From: Pullichristensenella sp963930055
GTDB lineage: Bacteria > Bacillota > Clostridia > Christensenellales > Aristaeellaceae
Reading direction: 5' to 3'
DNA: 64,000 nucleotides
NCBI GenBank assembly: GCA_963930055.1
Contig: CAWVKS010000007.1
Span: 62,001 to 126,000, forward strand
Shown: piece by piece, positions 29,601-35,384 of the stretch
Position numbering within the stretch: position 1 is the stretch's first letter
Layout: every line of letters begins with the position of its first letter
The notes under the pieces: model-generated
What the model was told of the DNA's origin: nothing
The model's input: the letters and a program-made list of their open reading frames with translations, nothing else
The model's database searches: none
Translations under genes and position numbers: made by a program

Positions 29601-32014
29601 CTGGAGGGCTCGGAACTGGAGCCGCCGCCCGTGGTGGTCGTGGCGGGCAGCGCGCCGTTGGTGGAGGCCTTGACGTTTTCCTCCAGGCGGCTGACGCTGT
29701 CCGCGTTCACGAGCACATCGCCGCCGGCATTGAGGCTGCGCAGCACGTCGGCAGTGGCGCTGTCGTTAAAGACGCTCACCGCCAGCGCCGCGCCCGCGCC
29801 CACGCGCGCGCCCGCCGCTTCCGCGTCCGCGGTAAGCGTGCGCTCGATGCTGCCCTGCGCGGTGACAGAGACGTCGCCGAGGATCTTCGCCGCTTCGTCG
29901 CTCTTGCCGAGGCAGGCCTCGACCATGATGCCGGAGATGTCCGTGGCGGCCACGGGCGTGGCGGAGATGCCGCCGGACGCGCCCGCCGCCGCGCGCAGCT
30001 CTTCCGTGCCGGCAAAGGAGGCCGCCACGCGGAGGCTATCGAGTTTTTTCTTATTATTAAATTTCACGCCGTCCTCGATGACGGCAGAGACGTCCACGCC
30101 AATGACGCCCACGGCGATGCCCGCGCCGACGCCGACGCTGTCCGCGCGATAGGTGGGCGTATCGATGAGCGGTATATCGACGGGGCCCAGCGCGAGCGCC
30201 TTGCGCACGCGCTTGCCGCTGGCGTCGCCGATCGTCTCAAACATGCCATGGGCGATGGCGGCTTCGACGTTGACCGCGCCCTCGAGCGCGTAACGGGCGG
30301 CGCTCTTCAGGCGCGCTTCGTTGCGCACAGAGGCAATGTGCACCGCCACCGCGCCGCCGAGGCCGAACGTGGACGTGGCGGGGATGTGGCCTGCCTTGGT
30401 GACGACGGAGGACTCCACGCGGCGGCTGAGGGCGGAGACGTCCAGCCCTTCGCTCGCGGTCGCCGTGCCATTTTGGATGATGGCGCTGACATCATGGCTG
30501 AACACGCCCACGGCCACGCCGACGCCGGCGGCGTTGTTGCTGGGGTCGAGCGTGCGCCGGACCTGACCGATGCCGGGCAGCGTAATGAGGGACGCATTCT
30601 CATAGAGAGAGCCGTCCGAGCGCTGGCGCGAGGTGGTGTCGCCCGCGGCGCGCAGCGAGAGGTTTTTCGCCGCGCGGACGCCGCCGCTGGTGTCGATGAG
30701 GGCGCTGACTTCGTTAAAGACGGCGGCGATGGAAAGCGCGCCGACGAACTGCGTGCTCGCCTGCGTCACCGCGTCCTTGCGCGGCTCGGTGCCGGAATCG
30801 AACTTGAGGGCAAGGCTGTTGCTGCCGGTGATACCGCCGATCAGCTTGGCCTTGGTGCTGTTAAGCTCCTTGGGCACGTGGCCGAGGATCTCCTCCACCG
30901 CGCTTACGAGGCTGAGGACGGAGGCGGTCTGCGTGGCCTTGACCGGGTTGCCATCCGCGTCCACGACCGTGTTGCCTTCACCATCCACGGCATAGACGCT
31001 CACGGGCGAGGAAATGGCGTAGGTGCGCGTGTGGAGGATGCCGTCGGCCTCGACGGAGACGTTGCCCGCCCCGCTTTGGATGGACGCGCCGTCCAGCACC
31101 TGCGCCATGGTTTCGGCAAAGGCGAAGTTCGCGCCGAGGAAGATGCCGCTGCGCGCCGTGGGCATGAGCGCGTCCGTGGGCGTAGCCATGCTGATCGCGT
31201 AGGAAGCGGCGCGGCTGCGCGCGTCCACGCGCAGGTCGTCCGCAGAAACGACGCTGGCGCTGCCGGAAACGATGGTCTTTGTATCGGCGGTGACGACATT
31301 GCCCGCCAAAGAGACGTTGAATTTAGGGAAGCTGCCCTTGTCATAGCTGTTGACATAGACGAAGGTATCACTCATCAGGCGTGCGCCCGCGCCGGCGCTG
31401 ACCTTCGCCTCGCCGCCGAGCGTGACCTTTGCCTCCACATCCCCCATGCCGAAGGAGAGCGGGATGAGGGAAAGGAGATTCTCGGTATCAAACTCGTTGC
31501 GGGCGCTGGCGAGGGCGTTGACGAAGCCATCCGTCGCCGTGATGTCGCCGAGTATGTCGATGGTCGCGGAACCGAGCTTGACCACCACGAAGTGCGGCAC
31601 GTCAATGGACTCGCCGAATTTGGGGTCGATATAGCCGCCGGTCTGCAACGTGCGCGCGCGCAGATCGACAAAGCCGCCCGCGAGGATGGACGCGTCCGCG
31701 CCCACGGAGATGGAAGCCGTTTCCTTCGCCTCGATGAAGTCGAAGCCGTACTCCAGCGCCTCGCCGGTCAGTTCGTCCTCCGCGATGGTGATGGAAGCGT
31801 CGAGCGCCTCCGTGTTGAGCGACTCCGCCACAAAGGCGACGTTTTCGCCGACGACTTCGCCGCTTACCTCAATCTGCGGGGCGATGATGAACACATTGAG
31901 GCCGTCCGCTTTCAGTGTATCAATGGTGAGGCGGTTTTCCTCGGCGCTCTCCGCCGCCCTGACCAGCAGGTTGGAGAGGAAGCCCTTGCCCGAGACCGTG
32001 ACGGCGAAGGACAC
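17681..32014 (-). CDS. Giant adhesin, main filament segment (4777 codons)
   Basis: The longest uninterrupted frame in the window. It is strongly Ala/Gly/Val/Thr-rich with modules such as 'AVSVNTV...A.(A/V)...(A/V).AG..V.V.A', as in the long 'LktA-type' filamentous adhesins of anaerobes. Two non-solenoid insertions stand out: an all-helical, charged domain at residues ~960-1260 (AEIYEKEDAQALEKAYEDLV ...) and a hydrophilic stretch at ~2790-2920. The last ~500 residues change to aromatic-rich beta domains. It ends SFEHAI-TAG; the same frame continues CNHYQVITEPS beyond the stop, so the stop is a nonsense codon in the larger gene. The annotated start Met is internal. Confidence 0.75.
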   Translation of the reverse strand: MSFAVTVSGKGFLSNLLVRAAESAEENRLTIDTLKADGLNVFIIAPQIEVSGEVVGENVAFVAESLNTEALDASITIAEDELTGEALEYGFDFIEAKETASISVGADASILAGGFVDLRARTLQTGGYIDPKFGESIDVPHFVVVKLGSATIDILGDITATDGFVNALASARNEFDTENLLSLIPLSFGMGDVEAKVTLGGEAKVSAGAGARLMSDTFVYVNSYDKGSFPKFNVSLAGNVVTADTKTIVSGSASVVSADDLRVDARSRAASYAISMATPTDALMPTARSGIFLGANFAFAETMAQVLDGASIQSGAGNVSVEADGILHTRTYAISSPVSVYAVDGEGNTVVDADGNPVKATQTASVLSLVSAVEEILGHVPKELNSTKAKLIGGITGSNSLALKFDSGTEPRKDAVTQASTQFVGALSIAAVFNEVSALIDTSGGVRAAKNLSLRAAGDTTSRQRSDGSLYENASLITLPGIGQVRRTLDPSNNAAGVGVAVGVFSHDVSAIIQNGTATASEGLDVSALSRRVESSVVTKAGHIPATSTFGLGGAVAVHIASVRNEARLKSAARYALEGAVNVEAAIAHGMFETIGDASGKRVRKALALGPVDIPLIDTPTYRADSVGVGAGIAVGVIGVDVSAVIEDGVKFNNKKKLDSLRVAASFAGTEELRAAAGASGGISATPVAATDISGIMVEACLGKSDEAAKILGDVSVTAQGSIERTLTADAEAAGARVGAGAALAVSVFNDSATADVLRSLNAGGDVLVNADSVSRLEENVKASTNGALPATTTTGGGSSSEPSSTTQERDDALSGKTEPSGTTVNPDVKDQADKQADEALARGGKLAGDVNSKNVNTQNVLGASASRQRAQTSEGSIQVAAAMAVNIQNNLSRAKVFDGNDVLALGDITVLARNDTDAVVAANASATDSLYGVGVAVAVNTVAHENIAYLGTGCVSGASLTVAAEIYEKEDAQALEKAYEDLVSFLARNGAMGDLIDLIRKSDYESSAAHQLDELLKKSSWTEEERARIAGYVDELTDRALWKEEDAATLRERVDDLILSTWEAGRTDLTRDHAYAMENYVREALRAHYAQETAPDGSLYGDLCAPLIAELIAGIDAYRAEQAHRQRMLDLACDLAEGKTLSSEDQAALNAYLGMEADAENMQAIREMIVDEAIAQMTGEESALSSASVYPAALGTLLNDQFAALANPQAWRDILYAYVTGGSWNPDPTLVMGVERTYTALIELLGARFGSGGELDGVGHRISTQAISGVGASSVGVAGAVAITVADARSEATVAAQNNAIDLTGDAAIRADEAQKVYTTASGSADKVLGNIAKMRTVNNPGTSVGVGASFALNLLTADVRATLGAGRDLTAASLDVFARLRNDVDTISVAGSDPIARRDKAMQAVPTLGNAGNAAALKAQAEAANAGTNTKGISADASVALAIVESNVQALVDAGATVKTTNEEDTIETLREGAEGAKRANVAVQAMQSGDSYAEGKAFSAGSRAAVGATVAVSLMSSDVLAALRADTTAAGSVRVYALTKNTDEVNAVATSIGASIDRVLEKFRLGLNYVSPGAGPSNLSAKIATALSEKGTPLVGKSTANLKKASESIPLSNNILRVFNVDLDAATQRATAPASSASAAANAESGSAAKPQDVAMNSGTLNIAAAIGVAYNNHAALAEMTGKVVSGGDVEAHAENRANFRTRASGATATSASIANVVGTAAAITVNRNSAEAEVAGSVEAAGNLDVSAVTTQNVDGNYIAYLGAQAVAPTVAASPGGTLNIAGAVAVLSAQAQAVARVAENTVIEAQNVAVTARDQSKLGVRALGVSAGGGQTVGFGASFAILYAGNTVRALVGDGATITADSMKVVARREHIDESQYRFPFDVSDLFTVGATEDRDKGLFNLTIDNDISNVTDLKFETTISTDSILDVLDMLNYLAMVDYYVEAVSGTVQAGASSQAALAGTVALLLTENDVRADVGKNAALTLGENEDAESLRVEADSASSARVIAGAISGSSAKAGVGATVAVAERRDSVSAGVGEASAVTAAGDVAIQAAAQNDIWAVTTADAVATGAGGAAIGGGVNVILTGTSAQATLGDHALVDTDGAFALTAQNDAKLTLISADVGLGTGAAVAAGGTVAVLVNENATVAEAGRESAVTARDVRIEAASSDALLNILASASGAGTSSATAAGTIGVAITTSQTRAEALEGSSLTAESGHVRIHAKNDTQFISGMLAATAGNAAAALGASVSTHLFEQSVIARAGDRAALTAKTGNVSLSALANNRSFDVAVAGAATLGTAALTGTVLTTVSRTEATAELGQAVTVRADDSVGVVADASGTLASVGGAGTVSAGTIGAGATVNTVIVENAVTAQVGDLADLIGLAATSMPSISGVSQAGIAIPNRAERRRGVAVYAGGDFKLYMGAASGALAIGTASVTGVVSTAVVQNRIRAQVGNGVRINASSALGASAAEGAFTQAEGSGDAQEASVDAEGETQLYHFAGGLNIGNAAGVGATVVVQVLKNSVQAGIGDDGVAFASGDVRVAAQSRAQVALAGLAFGIAGTAAVSPGANALVFEDTVSAAAGGKITAGGKIEVTALGDTELYNIGAALAGAGNAAVSPIAIVTYFNGASEATVGASAALEAAGAVKVAADSKQNVVTAANGVSAAAVAAVSGTVSVTVSKRQTRASALDGATLRGASVDVTATDLYDFFGEAATIGASGTAAVGVTAMVNVLKNSVEASLGRNSTVYALTGDANIAAKAERDVASYAGSVSGSGTAAVGATVMVTVIGDKLQQDARDALLMQYGANGGRTSGGLDIDALMDTFASGNAAAHEALQGMTLSEDLAGDGQSAADLQVGDKDGVDVMGGYVSEEFATATGDKTAGEGENHTFTSEQNADLNAAAALGQAARGYDPMSSTGAFVGAGSSVFAAGDIRVTADQLLTADMITGTLGAAGVAGVGAGVAVAVTYADVAALVGENATLEAGGDVVVEATSASAQQDQQTEQAQSVTEGLAKELGESLATYGVRALSVTAGGGYVGVSVSAAVIALDDALRAELMGSVLSAQNVSIRAGMRHENVLAATLAASGGFVAVSVPVSLVRAQGTVRTGISGAGSVACAGAVSVTTDILFKNLSAAAAFGGGAVSANAALPLSISGVTGDTFIARGVSVEAKTVDVAANSVTSARAALLGVNGGAVAAGAGVAIAIDKTSLATYIGADPRTNAASGSAGTVSAAGDVRVRNTIASLAEPSIFAASAGAVAASINVLLAFNQSDAVASIAGMNVASGGNIAVEGMLSDAVARADLYRAGAGAITAGVSVAYAQMRAINSAKLDGTGVTVRADGDINVYAGTQAAPGKALAEASAMSGDVGAIAGAVNVAIADNDARNEAKLLGAASADNVFVEAWLQSGAPVSLHGLNIGAISVGVGTLVSVDRAQNLAAVENGDLHANSLQVIAQADPLDGENVASVELVQGAGTLVGAGVNVAVAYARVENTASANLTNLELSGDLRVLAEGSANAEASIVNGPNIHGVAIGVMTGYAYAQGAYAARLTLPAGGNARTDGIEVSANVKANANAVVEPSLGGVELGAAAVKVNIAIASVSTEVTAAIARAGEGTLPVLNAAGGVVVRAELNAGADANVTTAKLVFETVNIAVNVSSAKLSGTQQALVENVQLAAPSLAVTSLLNQNGGTGAQALVGASGGANVTLQLGGVAANTATARNAQESAARVFASMLNIAGDLAIESVGKVRAVADVESGTTVTLLNVALMQTIARAEAGLSAQLELGGATVKAGTLTVRVSYNDEATARVAPGGSAADVSLGSLTANTATADADTAAQAGIGGNGALTVAGKATVSAIGAGGATAEGRTVKVDVTALRITVNTAVANAAGLLEARITGNAVYDLGSLEVLSQYKGEGAKATVGGLAMGGGASVSLLGNVNTNVANAAANIQTSAAVRGGMTITARDGLSVQAVSAGKASAEALASSVNVNLLGIGNLHADGSVRGSTTAELTARQVDVLAGDAVVSAKDTPSLHVLSQLPGVSVSVISVNVATAEGRIGEENSTQRNSVRAQVGDGTTLNVHDGDFSLLAANEPAKNEIVIDNGLNVGLVNVTVSCAGTETYLETAATVGKGASIKAVGTYTQLAQDKPNAATRASGSSIGIGISADNYFAENIAVSAVRATVGEGANIQALNGIRVEAVSDAVLSAITDADQGGVFTEGVLKSRNAVERELRTELGRDVTLYTLGGDIHVRVTSGQHDSITTRTLDSAAQLIGISDVRANTTITTKQYIDLYPGLHVENLTGDVYIVATAGADKIENYSENRTSAAYASQTGKAETTLDLTTHIVFNDEGTEPEQFVFIGRDLWFFNWLNEIDVKNELYISNAGFSGSIYPTNTVLIDLDMLLDVWYGKTVANGGIRYLNMGYHEDYNAPGSMRFDNHARLDLPLLSLSALRAMIEGGNQNTVVSFEGSLHTYTHKTRNLFTVGDDCETLTGFLGEESSGMLRRSDIEYTLLGSDSFKYSVFNSFDDGVNNSLIHDYADFPWLGIPQMLEEEGPVIVDITDDGVTVTGDTDGIIRAAYDATAGAWVFEPIVKDIYEGMIIESFLPEDIIIVNRSRSDLILQGIAFAGDVMGSSSVKIVSGRDTDLYIWGDIAQRIDHPDAPDGHYSLYEQVTWWGPEGGRLYQGRRNDISITIDGDGRYTRTGEGSESIEISASPDAYTLKNILQNAANVVSIRGQMTLENCLEHVIYNGGHVTITNNTAKDLIFEGAGFGGGSFEHAI

Positions 32015-32075
32015 CTTGCCGTCCGTGCCCGCGGAGAGTATGTAGTCCGTGAAGGGCCGGGCGGCGAGACGCGTC

Positions 32076-33062
32076 TCATTGCCATCCAGCTCGATAAGCG
32101 CCTTGTTGTCCAGAAGGTCGGTGACGGCCTCGACGCCGGACCATGTTGATCTCCAGCGTCTGGCGCAGGGCCAGCGCCGCCGTCACGGGGTTTTCATCGG
32201 TGAAGTGGCCGAGGATCTCCTCGAAAACCTGGACTTCGGCCTGCGTCTTGAGGTCGAGGCGCGCAAGGTTACCGGAAATGCGGTCGGCCACGTCCACCGC
32301 CTCGGCCAGCTCGCCGGTGAGATGCGTGCGATCAAAACCATCGCCCGCGGCGATATGCACATCCGCGCCGAAAAGGTCATAGTATGCGGCGCTGGTATCC
32401 ACAAAAATGGTATCGTCGCCCGCGCCGCCGTTGATGGAGATGCGGCTTGCCTCAAGCGTCGCGCCCAGCGCGTCGTGCGCGTAATCGAGCGCGGCCTCGA
32501 TCGCCTTGCGGCCGTAGAGCAGGCTCATGCCGCCGGAGACGGTGGCTTCGTCCGCGCCCTCGCCGAGGTCGATGACCACATCCGTGGCGCTGAGGTCGAA
32601 GGCGAAGCTGTAAGCGTTCTGGTTGACGGCCTGTTCCGCGTCAAAGGCCGTGGTGTTGACGACCTTTACGTCCGCCACATCATCGCCCGCGCCGGTATTG
32701 ACCGTGACACTGGCGCGCTCGCGCTTGCCGGAGCCGGAGACGCTTTCCTCGACAACTTTTTCCACCGTGTCGACCACGAGTTGCTCAAAGTCCTCCTGGG
32801 AGGCGAGCTGTTCGCCGCTCACTTCGCCGGAAGATACCTTGTTGATGACCTCGGTGGCGATGATGTCCCGGATGGCCTGCGGGTCGACGTCCACGCGCGT
32901 GGTCGGCTCCTGTTTGACAGTGAGCGCCACGGTATCGTCGCCCGCGCCTGTATCGATGGTGACTTCGCCGACGCCGTCGATGTCGATATCCACATCGTCG
33001 TCCTGCTCCGTGCCATAATAGGCGAAGCGGTCGCCGTTGGCGGCGCTGATCTTGCCGTTCAT
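32076..33062 (-). CDS. Giant adhesin segment with RTX-like GAGDD motifs
   Basis: A 328-codon frame linking the stalk to the filament. Three calcium-binding-type motifs occur: DTGAGDD (~32940), NTGAGDD (~32690) and NGGAGDD (~32425). They resemble RTX nonapeptides but are isolated rather than tandem. The frame follows the N-terminal segment after a one-base deficit near 33180. It loses phase near 32140 (LEINMVRRRG against VEAVTDLLDNKALIELDGNE in the next frame). Confidence 0.7.
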   Translation of the reverse strand: MNGKISAANGDRFAYYGTEQDDDVDIDIDGVGEVTIDTGAGDDTVALTVKQEPTTRVDVDPQAIRDIIATEVINKVSSGEVSGEQLASQEDFEQLVVDTVEKVVEESVSGSGKRERASVTVNTGAGDDVADVKVVNTTAFDAEQAVNQNAYSFAFDLSATDVVIDLGEGADEATVSGGMSLLYGRKAIEAALDYAHDALGATLEASRISINGGAGDDTIFVDTSAAYYDLFGADVHIAAGDGFDRTHLTGELAEAVDVADRISGNLARLDLKTQAEVQVFEEILGHFTDENPVTAALALRQTLEINMVRRRGRHRPSGQQGAYRAGWQ

Positions 33063-35311
33063 GCCGATGTAGATGCCGGCCAGCAGCGTATTGAAACCGT
33101 CGAAGATGAGGTCGCCCTCGATGACGGCCTTGCCGTTGGCGTTCGCGGTCGGAGCCTCGTTGCCGTCCGCGCCGTTTCCATGGCGCCTTCAGCGACGATG
33201 GAGATGTTGGCGATAGGTCCCTCGCCCTCGCCCGTGAGGCCGAGCGATCCCAGAAGCTTTGCGCGCAGGGAATTCGCGTCGCCATCCGCGCCGAGGTCGA
33301 CGCCGCCTTCGTAGGTACCCTCGCCGACGGTGACGAGTATATCAACGGGGCTGCCGGACGCGGCGGGGAAATTGGTCCGCAGATGTTCCACCGCGCCGAG
33401 CAACGCGTTGCGGATAGCGTTGTTGGCCGTGTCGTTCACGTAGGCGGAGCCGCCGACGGGTATGCCGTTGATGGTCAGCGTGGCGCTTCCGGCGGCGACG
33501 GCGTAATCTTCCTCTGTCTCCGTCTCGCCGTTGTCCACGGCGGGCGCTTCCGCGGCCTGCGAGGCGGCGGACGCCATCAGCAGACGCGGCGCTTCCACAG
33601 GCGTCGGCGCGGCCACGGCGCTGCTCAGCGCCGCAGACAGGGCGGATGCCTGCGGGGCGGTTTCCGTATCATCGGCGTTGCCTTCCTGCGCGCCTGCGTT
33701 TTGGGGGGCGGCCTTCAGCGCGGGCGCTTCGGGGTCGCCCGGCTCGGTTTCGGGATTGGTTTCTTCGATGGGGGTTTCGGGGGCAGGCTCTTCCTGCCGC
33801 TCCGTTTCAGGGGCAGGCTCCGGCGCAGGCGTTTCAGGGTCGCCCGGCTCGGTTTCGGGATTGGTTTCTTCGATGGGGGTTTCGGGGGCAGGTTCTTCCT
33901 GCCGCTCCGTTTCAGGGACAGGCTCCGGCGCGGGCGTTTCAGGGTCGCCCGGCTCGGTTTCGGGATTGGTTTCTTCGATGGGAGGTTCGGGGGCAGGTTC
34001 TTCCTGCCGCTCCGTTTCAGGGGCAGGCTCCGGCGCGGGCGTTTCAGGGTCGCCCGGCTCGGTTTCGGGATTGGTTTCTTCGATGGGGGTTTCGGGGGCA
34101 GGCTCTTCCTGCCGCTCCGTTTCAGGGGCAGGCTCCGGCGCAGGCGTTTCAGGGTCGCCCGGCTCGGTTTCGGGATTGGTTTCTTCGATGGAGGTTTCGG
34201 GGGCAGGTTCTTCCTGCCGCTCCGTTTCAGGGACAGGCTCCGGCGCGGGCGCTTCGGGGTCGCCCGGCTCGGTTTCGGGATTGGTTTCTTCGATGGGGGT
34301 TTCGGGGGCAGGTTCTTCCTGCCGCTCCGTTTCAGGGACAGGCTCCGGCGCGGGCGTTTCAGGGTCGCCCGGCTCGGTTTCGGGATTGGTTTCTTCGATG
34401 GGAGGTTCGGGGGCAGGTTCTTCCTGCCGCTCCGTTTCAGGGGCAGGCTCCGGCGCGGGCGTTTCAGGGTCGCCTGGCTCGGTTTCGGGATTGGTTTCTT
34501 CGATGGGGGTTTCGGGGGCAGGTTCTTCCTGCCGCTCCGTTTCAGGGGCAGGCTCCGGCGCGGGCGTTTCAGGGTCGCCCGGCTCGGTTTCGGGATTGGT
34601 TTCTTCGATGGGGGTTTCGGGGGCAGGTTCTTCCTGCTGCTCCGTTTCAGGGGCAGGCTCCGGCGCGGGCGCTTCGGGGTCGCCCGGCTCGGTTTCGGGA
34701 TTGGTTTCTTCGATGGGGGTTTCGGGGGCAGGCTCTTCCTGCTGCTCCGTTTCAGGGGCAGGCTCCGGCGCGGGCGTTTCAGGGTCGCCCGGCTCGGTTT
34801 CGGGATTGGTTTCTTCGATGGGGGTTTCGGGGGCAGGTTCTTCCTGCCGCTCCGTTTCAGGGGCAGGCTCCGGCGCGGGCGTTTCAGGGTCGCCCGGCTC
34901 GGTTTCGGGATTGGTTTCTTCGATGGGGGTTTCGGGGGCAGGTTCTTCCTGCCGCTCCGTTTCAGGGGCAGGCTCCGGCTGCGGCGCGGGTTCCGGCTCC
35001 GGCTGCGGCGCGGGCTCAGGCTCCGGCTGCGGCGCAGGCTCAGGTTCCGGCTGCGGCGCAGGCTCAGGTTCCGGCTGCGGCGCGGGCTCAGGCTCCGGCT
35101 GCGGCGCGGGCTCAGGCTCCGGCTGCGGCGCGGGTTCCGGCTCTGGCTGCGGCGCGGGCTCCGGCGTTTCCGCAAATGCCTCGCCTGTATCCGTCGCCAG
35201 CGCGGACAAGCGCATGTCGCTCAAACAGCTGCCCACCAGCATAATAAGCACCATGAGCAGCACCGCGCCAACGCGCATCCTGAATTTTCTGGCTTTCATA
35301 TTTTTCCTCAT
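33059..35311 (-). CDS. Giant adhesin N-terminus: signal peptide and Glu/Pro repeat stalk
   Basis: ATG 35311 is chosen over 35344 because GGGGAGG lies just upstream of it. MRKNMKARKFRMR precedes a hydrophobic stretch ending LIMLVGSC, a possible lipobox; otherwise it is a Sec signal. Next come about eight copies of the octapeptide PQPEPEPA, then twelve 35-residue repeats of the type PETERQEEPAPETPIEETNP plus 15 more residues. A ~180-residue non-repetitive part follows that starts the solenoid (VDILVTVGEGTYEGGVDLGA). After ~33180 the frame is shifted; one missing A in GGAAAC would restore ENGADGNEAPTAN. The stalk is highly acidic and presumably lifts the filament off the cell. Confidence 0.75.
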   Translation of the reverse strand: MRKNMKARKFRMRVGAVLLMVLIMLVGSCLSDMRLSALATDTGEAFAETPEPAPQPEPEPAPQPEPEPAPQPEPEPAPQPEPEPAPQPEPEPAPQPEPEPAPQPEPEPAPQPEPAPETERQEEPAPETPIEETNPETEPGDPETPAPEPAPETERQEEPAPETPIEETNPETEPGDPETPAPEPAPETEQQEEPAPETPIEETNPETEPGDPEAPAPEPAPETEQQEEPAPETPIEETNPETEPGDPETPAPEPAPETERQEEPAPETPIEETNPETEPGDPETPAPEPAPETERQEEPAPEPPIEETNPETEPGDPETPAPEPVPETERQEEPAPETPIEETNPETEPGDPEAPAPEPVPETERQEEPAPETSIEETNPETEPGDPETPAPEPAPETERQEEPAPETPIEETNPETEPGDPETPAPEPAPETERQEEPAPEPPIEETNPETEPGDPETPAPEPVPETERQEEPAPETPIEETNPETEPGDPETPAPEPAPETERQEEPAPETPIEETNPETEPGDPEAPALKAAPQNAGAQEGNADDTETAPQASALSAALSSAVAAPTPVEAPRLLMASAASQAAEAPAVDNGETETEEDYAVAAGSATLTINGIPVGGSAYVNDTANNAIRNALLGAVEHLRTNFPAASGSPVDILVTVGEGTYEGGVDLGADGDANSLRAKLLGSLGLTGEGEGPIANISIVAEGAMETARTATRLRPRTPTARPSSRATSSSTVSIRCWPASTSA
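33716..34975 (-). repeat. Twelve tandem 105-bp repeats (35 aa each)
   Basis: Twelve nearly identical in-frame 105-bp units encode PETE(R/Q)QEEPAPE.. repeats. Variants (R or Q at residue 5, T or P at 13, T or A at 29, A or V at 35) recur in order, so units 5-6 match 9-10, indicating block duplication. The repeat length is a multiple of three and every frame on both strands stays open, which produces large shadow ORFs on the plus strand. Confidence 0.95.
34976..35165 (-). repeat. About eight tandem 24-bp repeats (PQPEPEPA)
   Basis: Consecutive 24-bp units encode the octapeptide PQPEPEPA directly after the signal peptide. They merge into the 105-bp repeats downstream in the gene. Confidence 0.9.
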
Positions 35312-35384
35312 CGCTTTCGCCTCCCCGGCCGCGTCCCCACGCATCGTCTATGCAGAGCGTTTTTCGTGCGTTTCTTTCATCCTG

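Larger units (their letters stand above)
7348..35311 (-). pseudogene. Giant filamentous adhesin gene, split into seven ORFs
   Basis: Seven consecutive minus-strand ORFs continue one another at protein level and add up to about 28 kb (about 9,300 codons). Order of parts: signal peptide and E/P-rich stalk; beta-solenoid start with RTX-like GAGDD motifs; a very long Ala/Gly/Val-rich filamentous repeat region; haemagglutinin-like repeats; Ig/MBG-like repeats; a (EPTP)n linker; and a C-terminal globular domain. Breaks are single-base-type shifts near 33180, 32140, 15500, 14850 and 14270, plus an in-frame TAG at 17681-17683. No LPXTG anchor is seen. Start ATG 35311 follows GGGGAGG. It is the third gene of an operon behind two TPR proteins. 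The breaks may be real decay, phase variation or sequencing error. No comparable break was seen in the housekeeping genes to the right. Confidence 0.8.
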
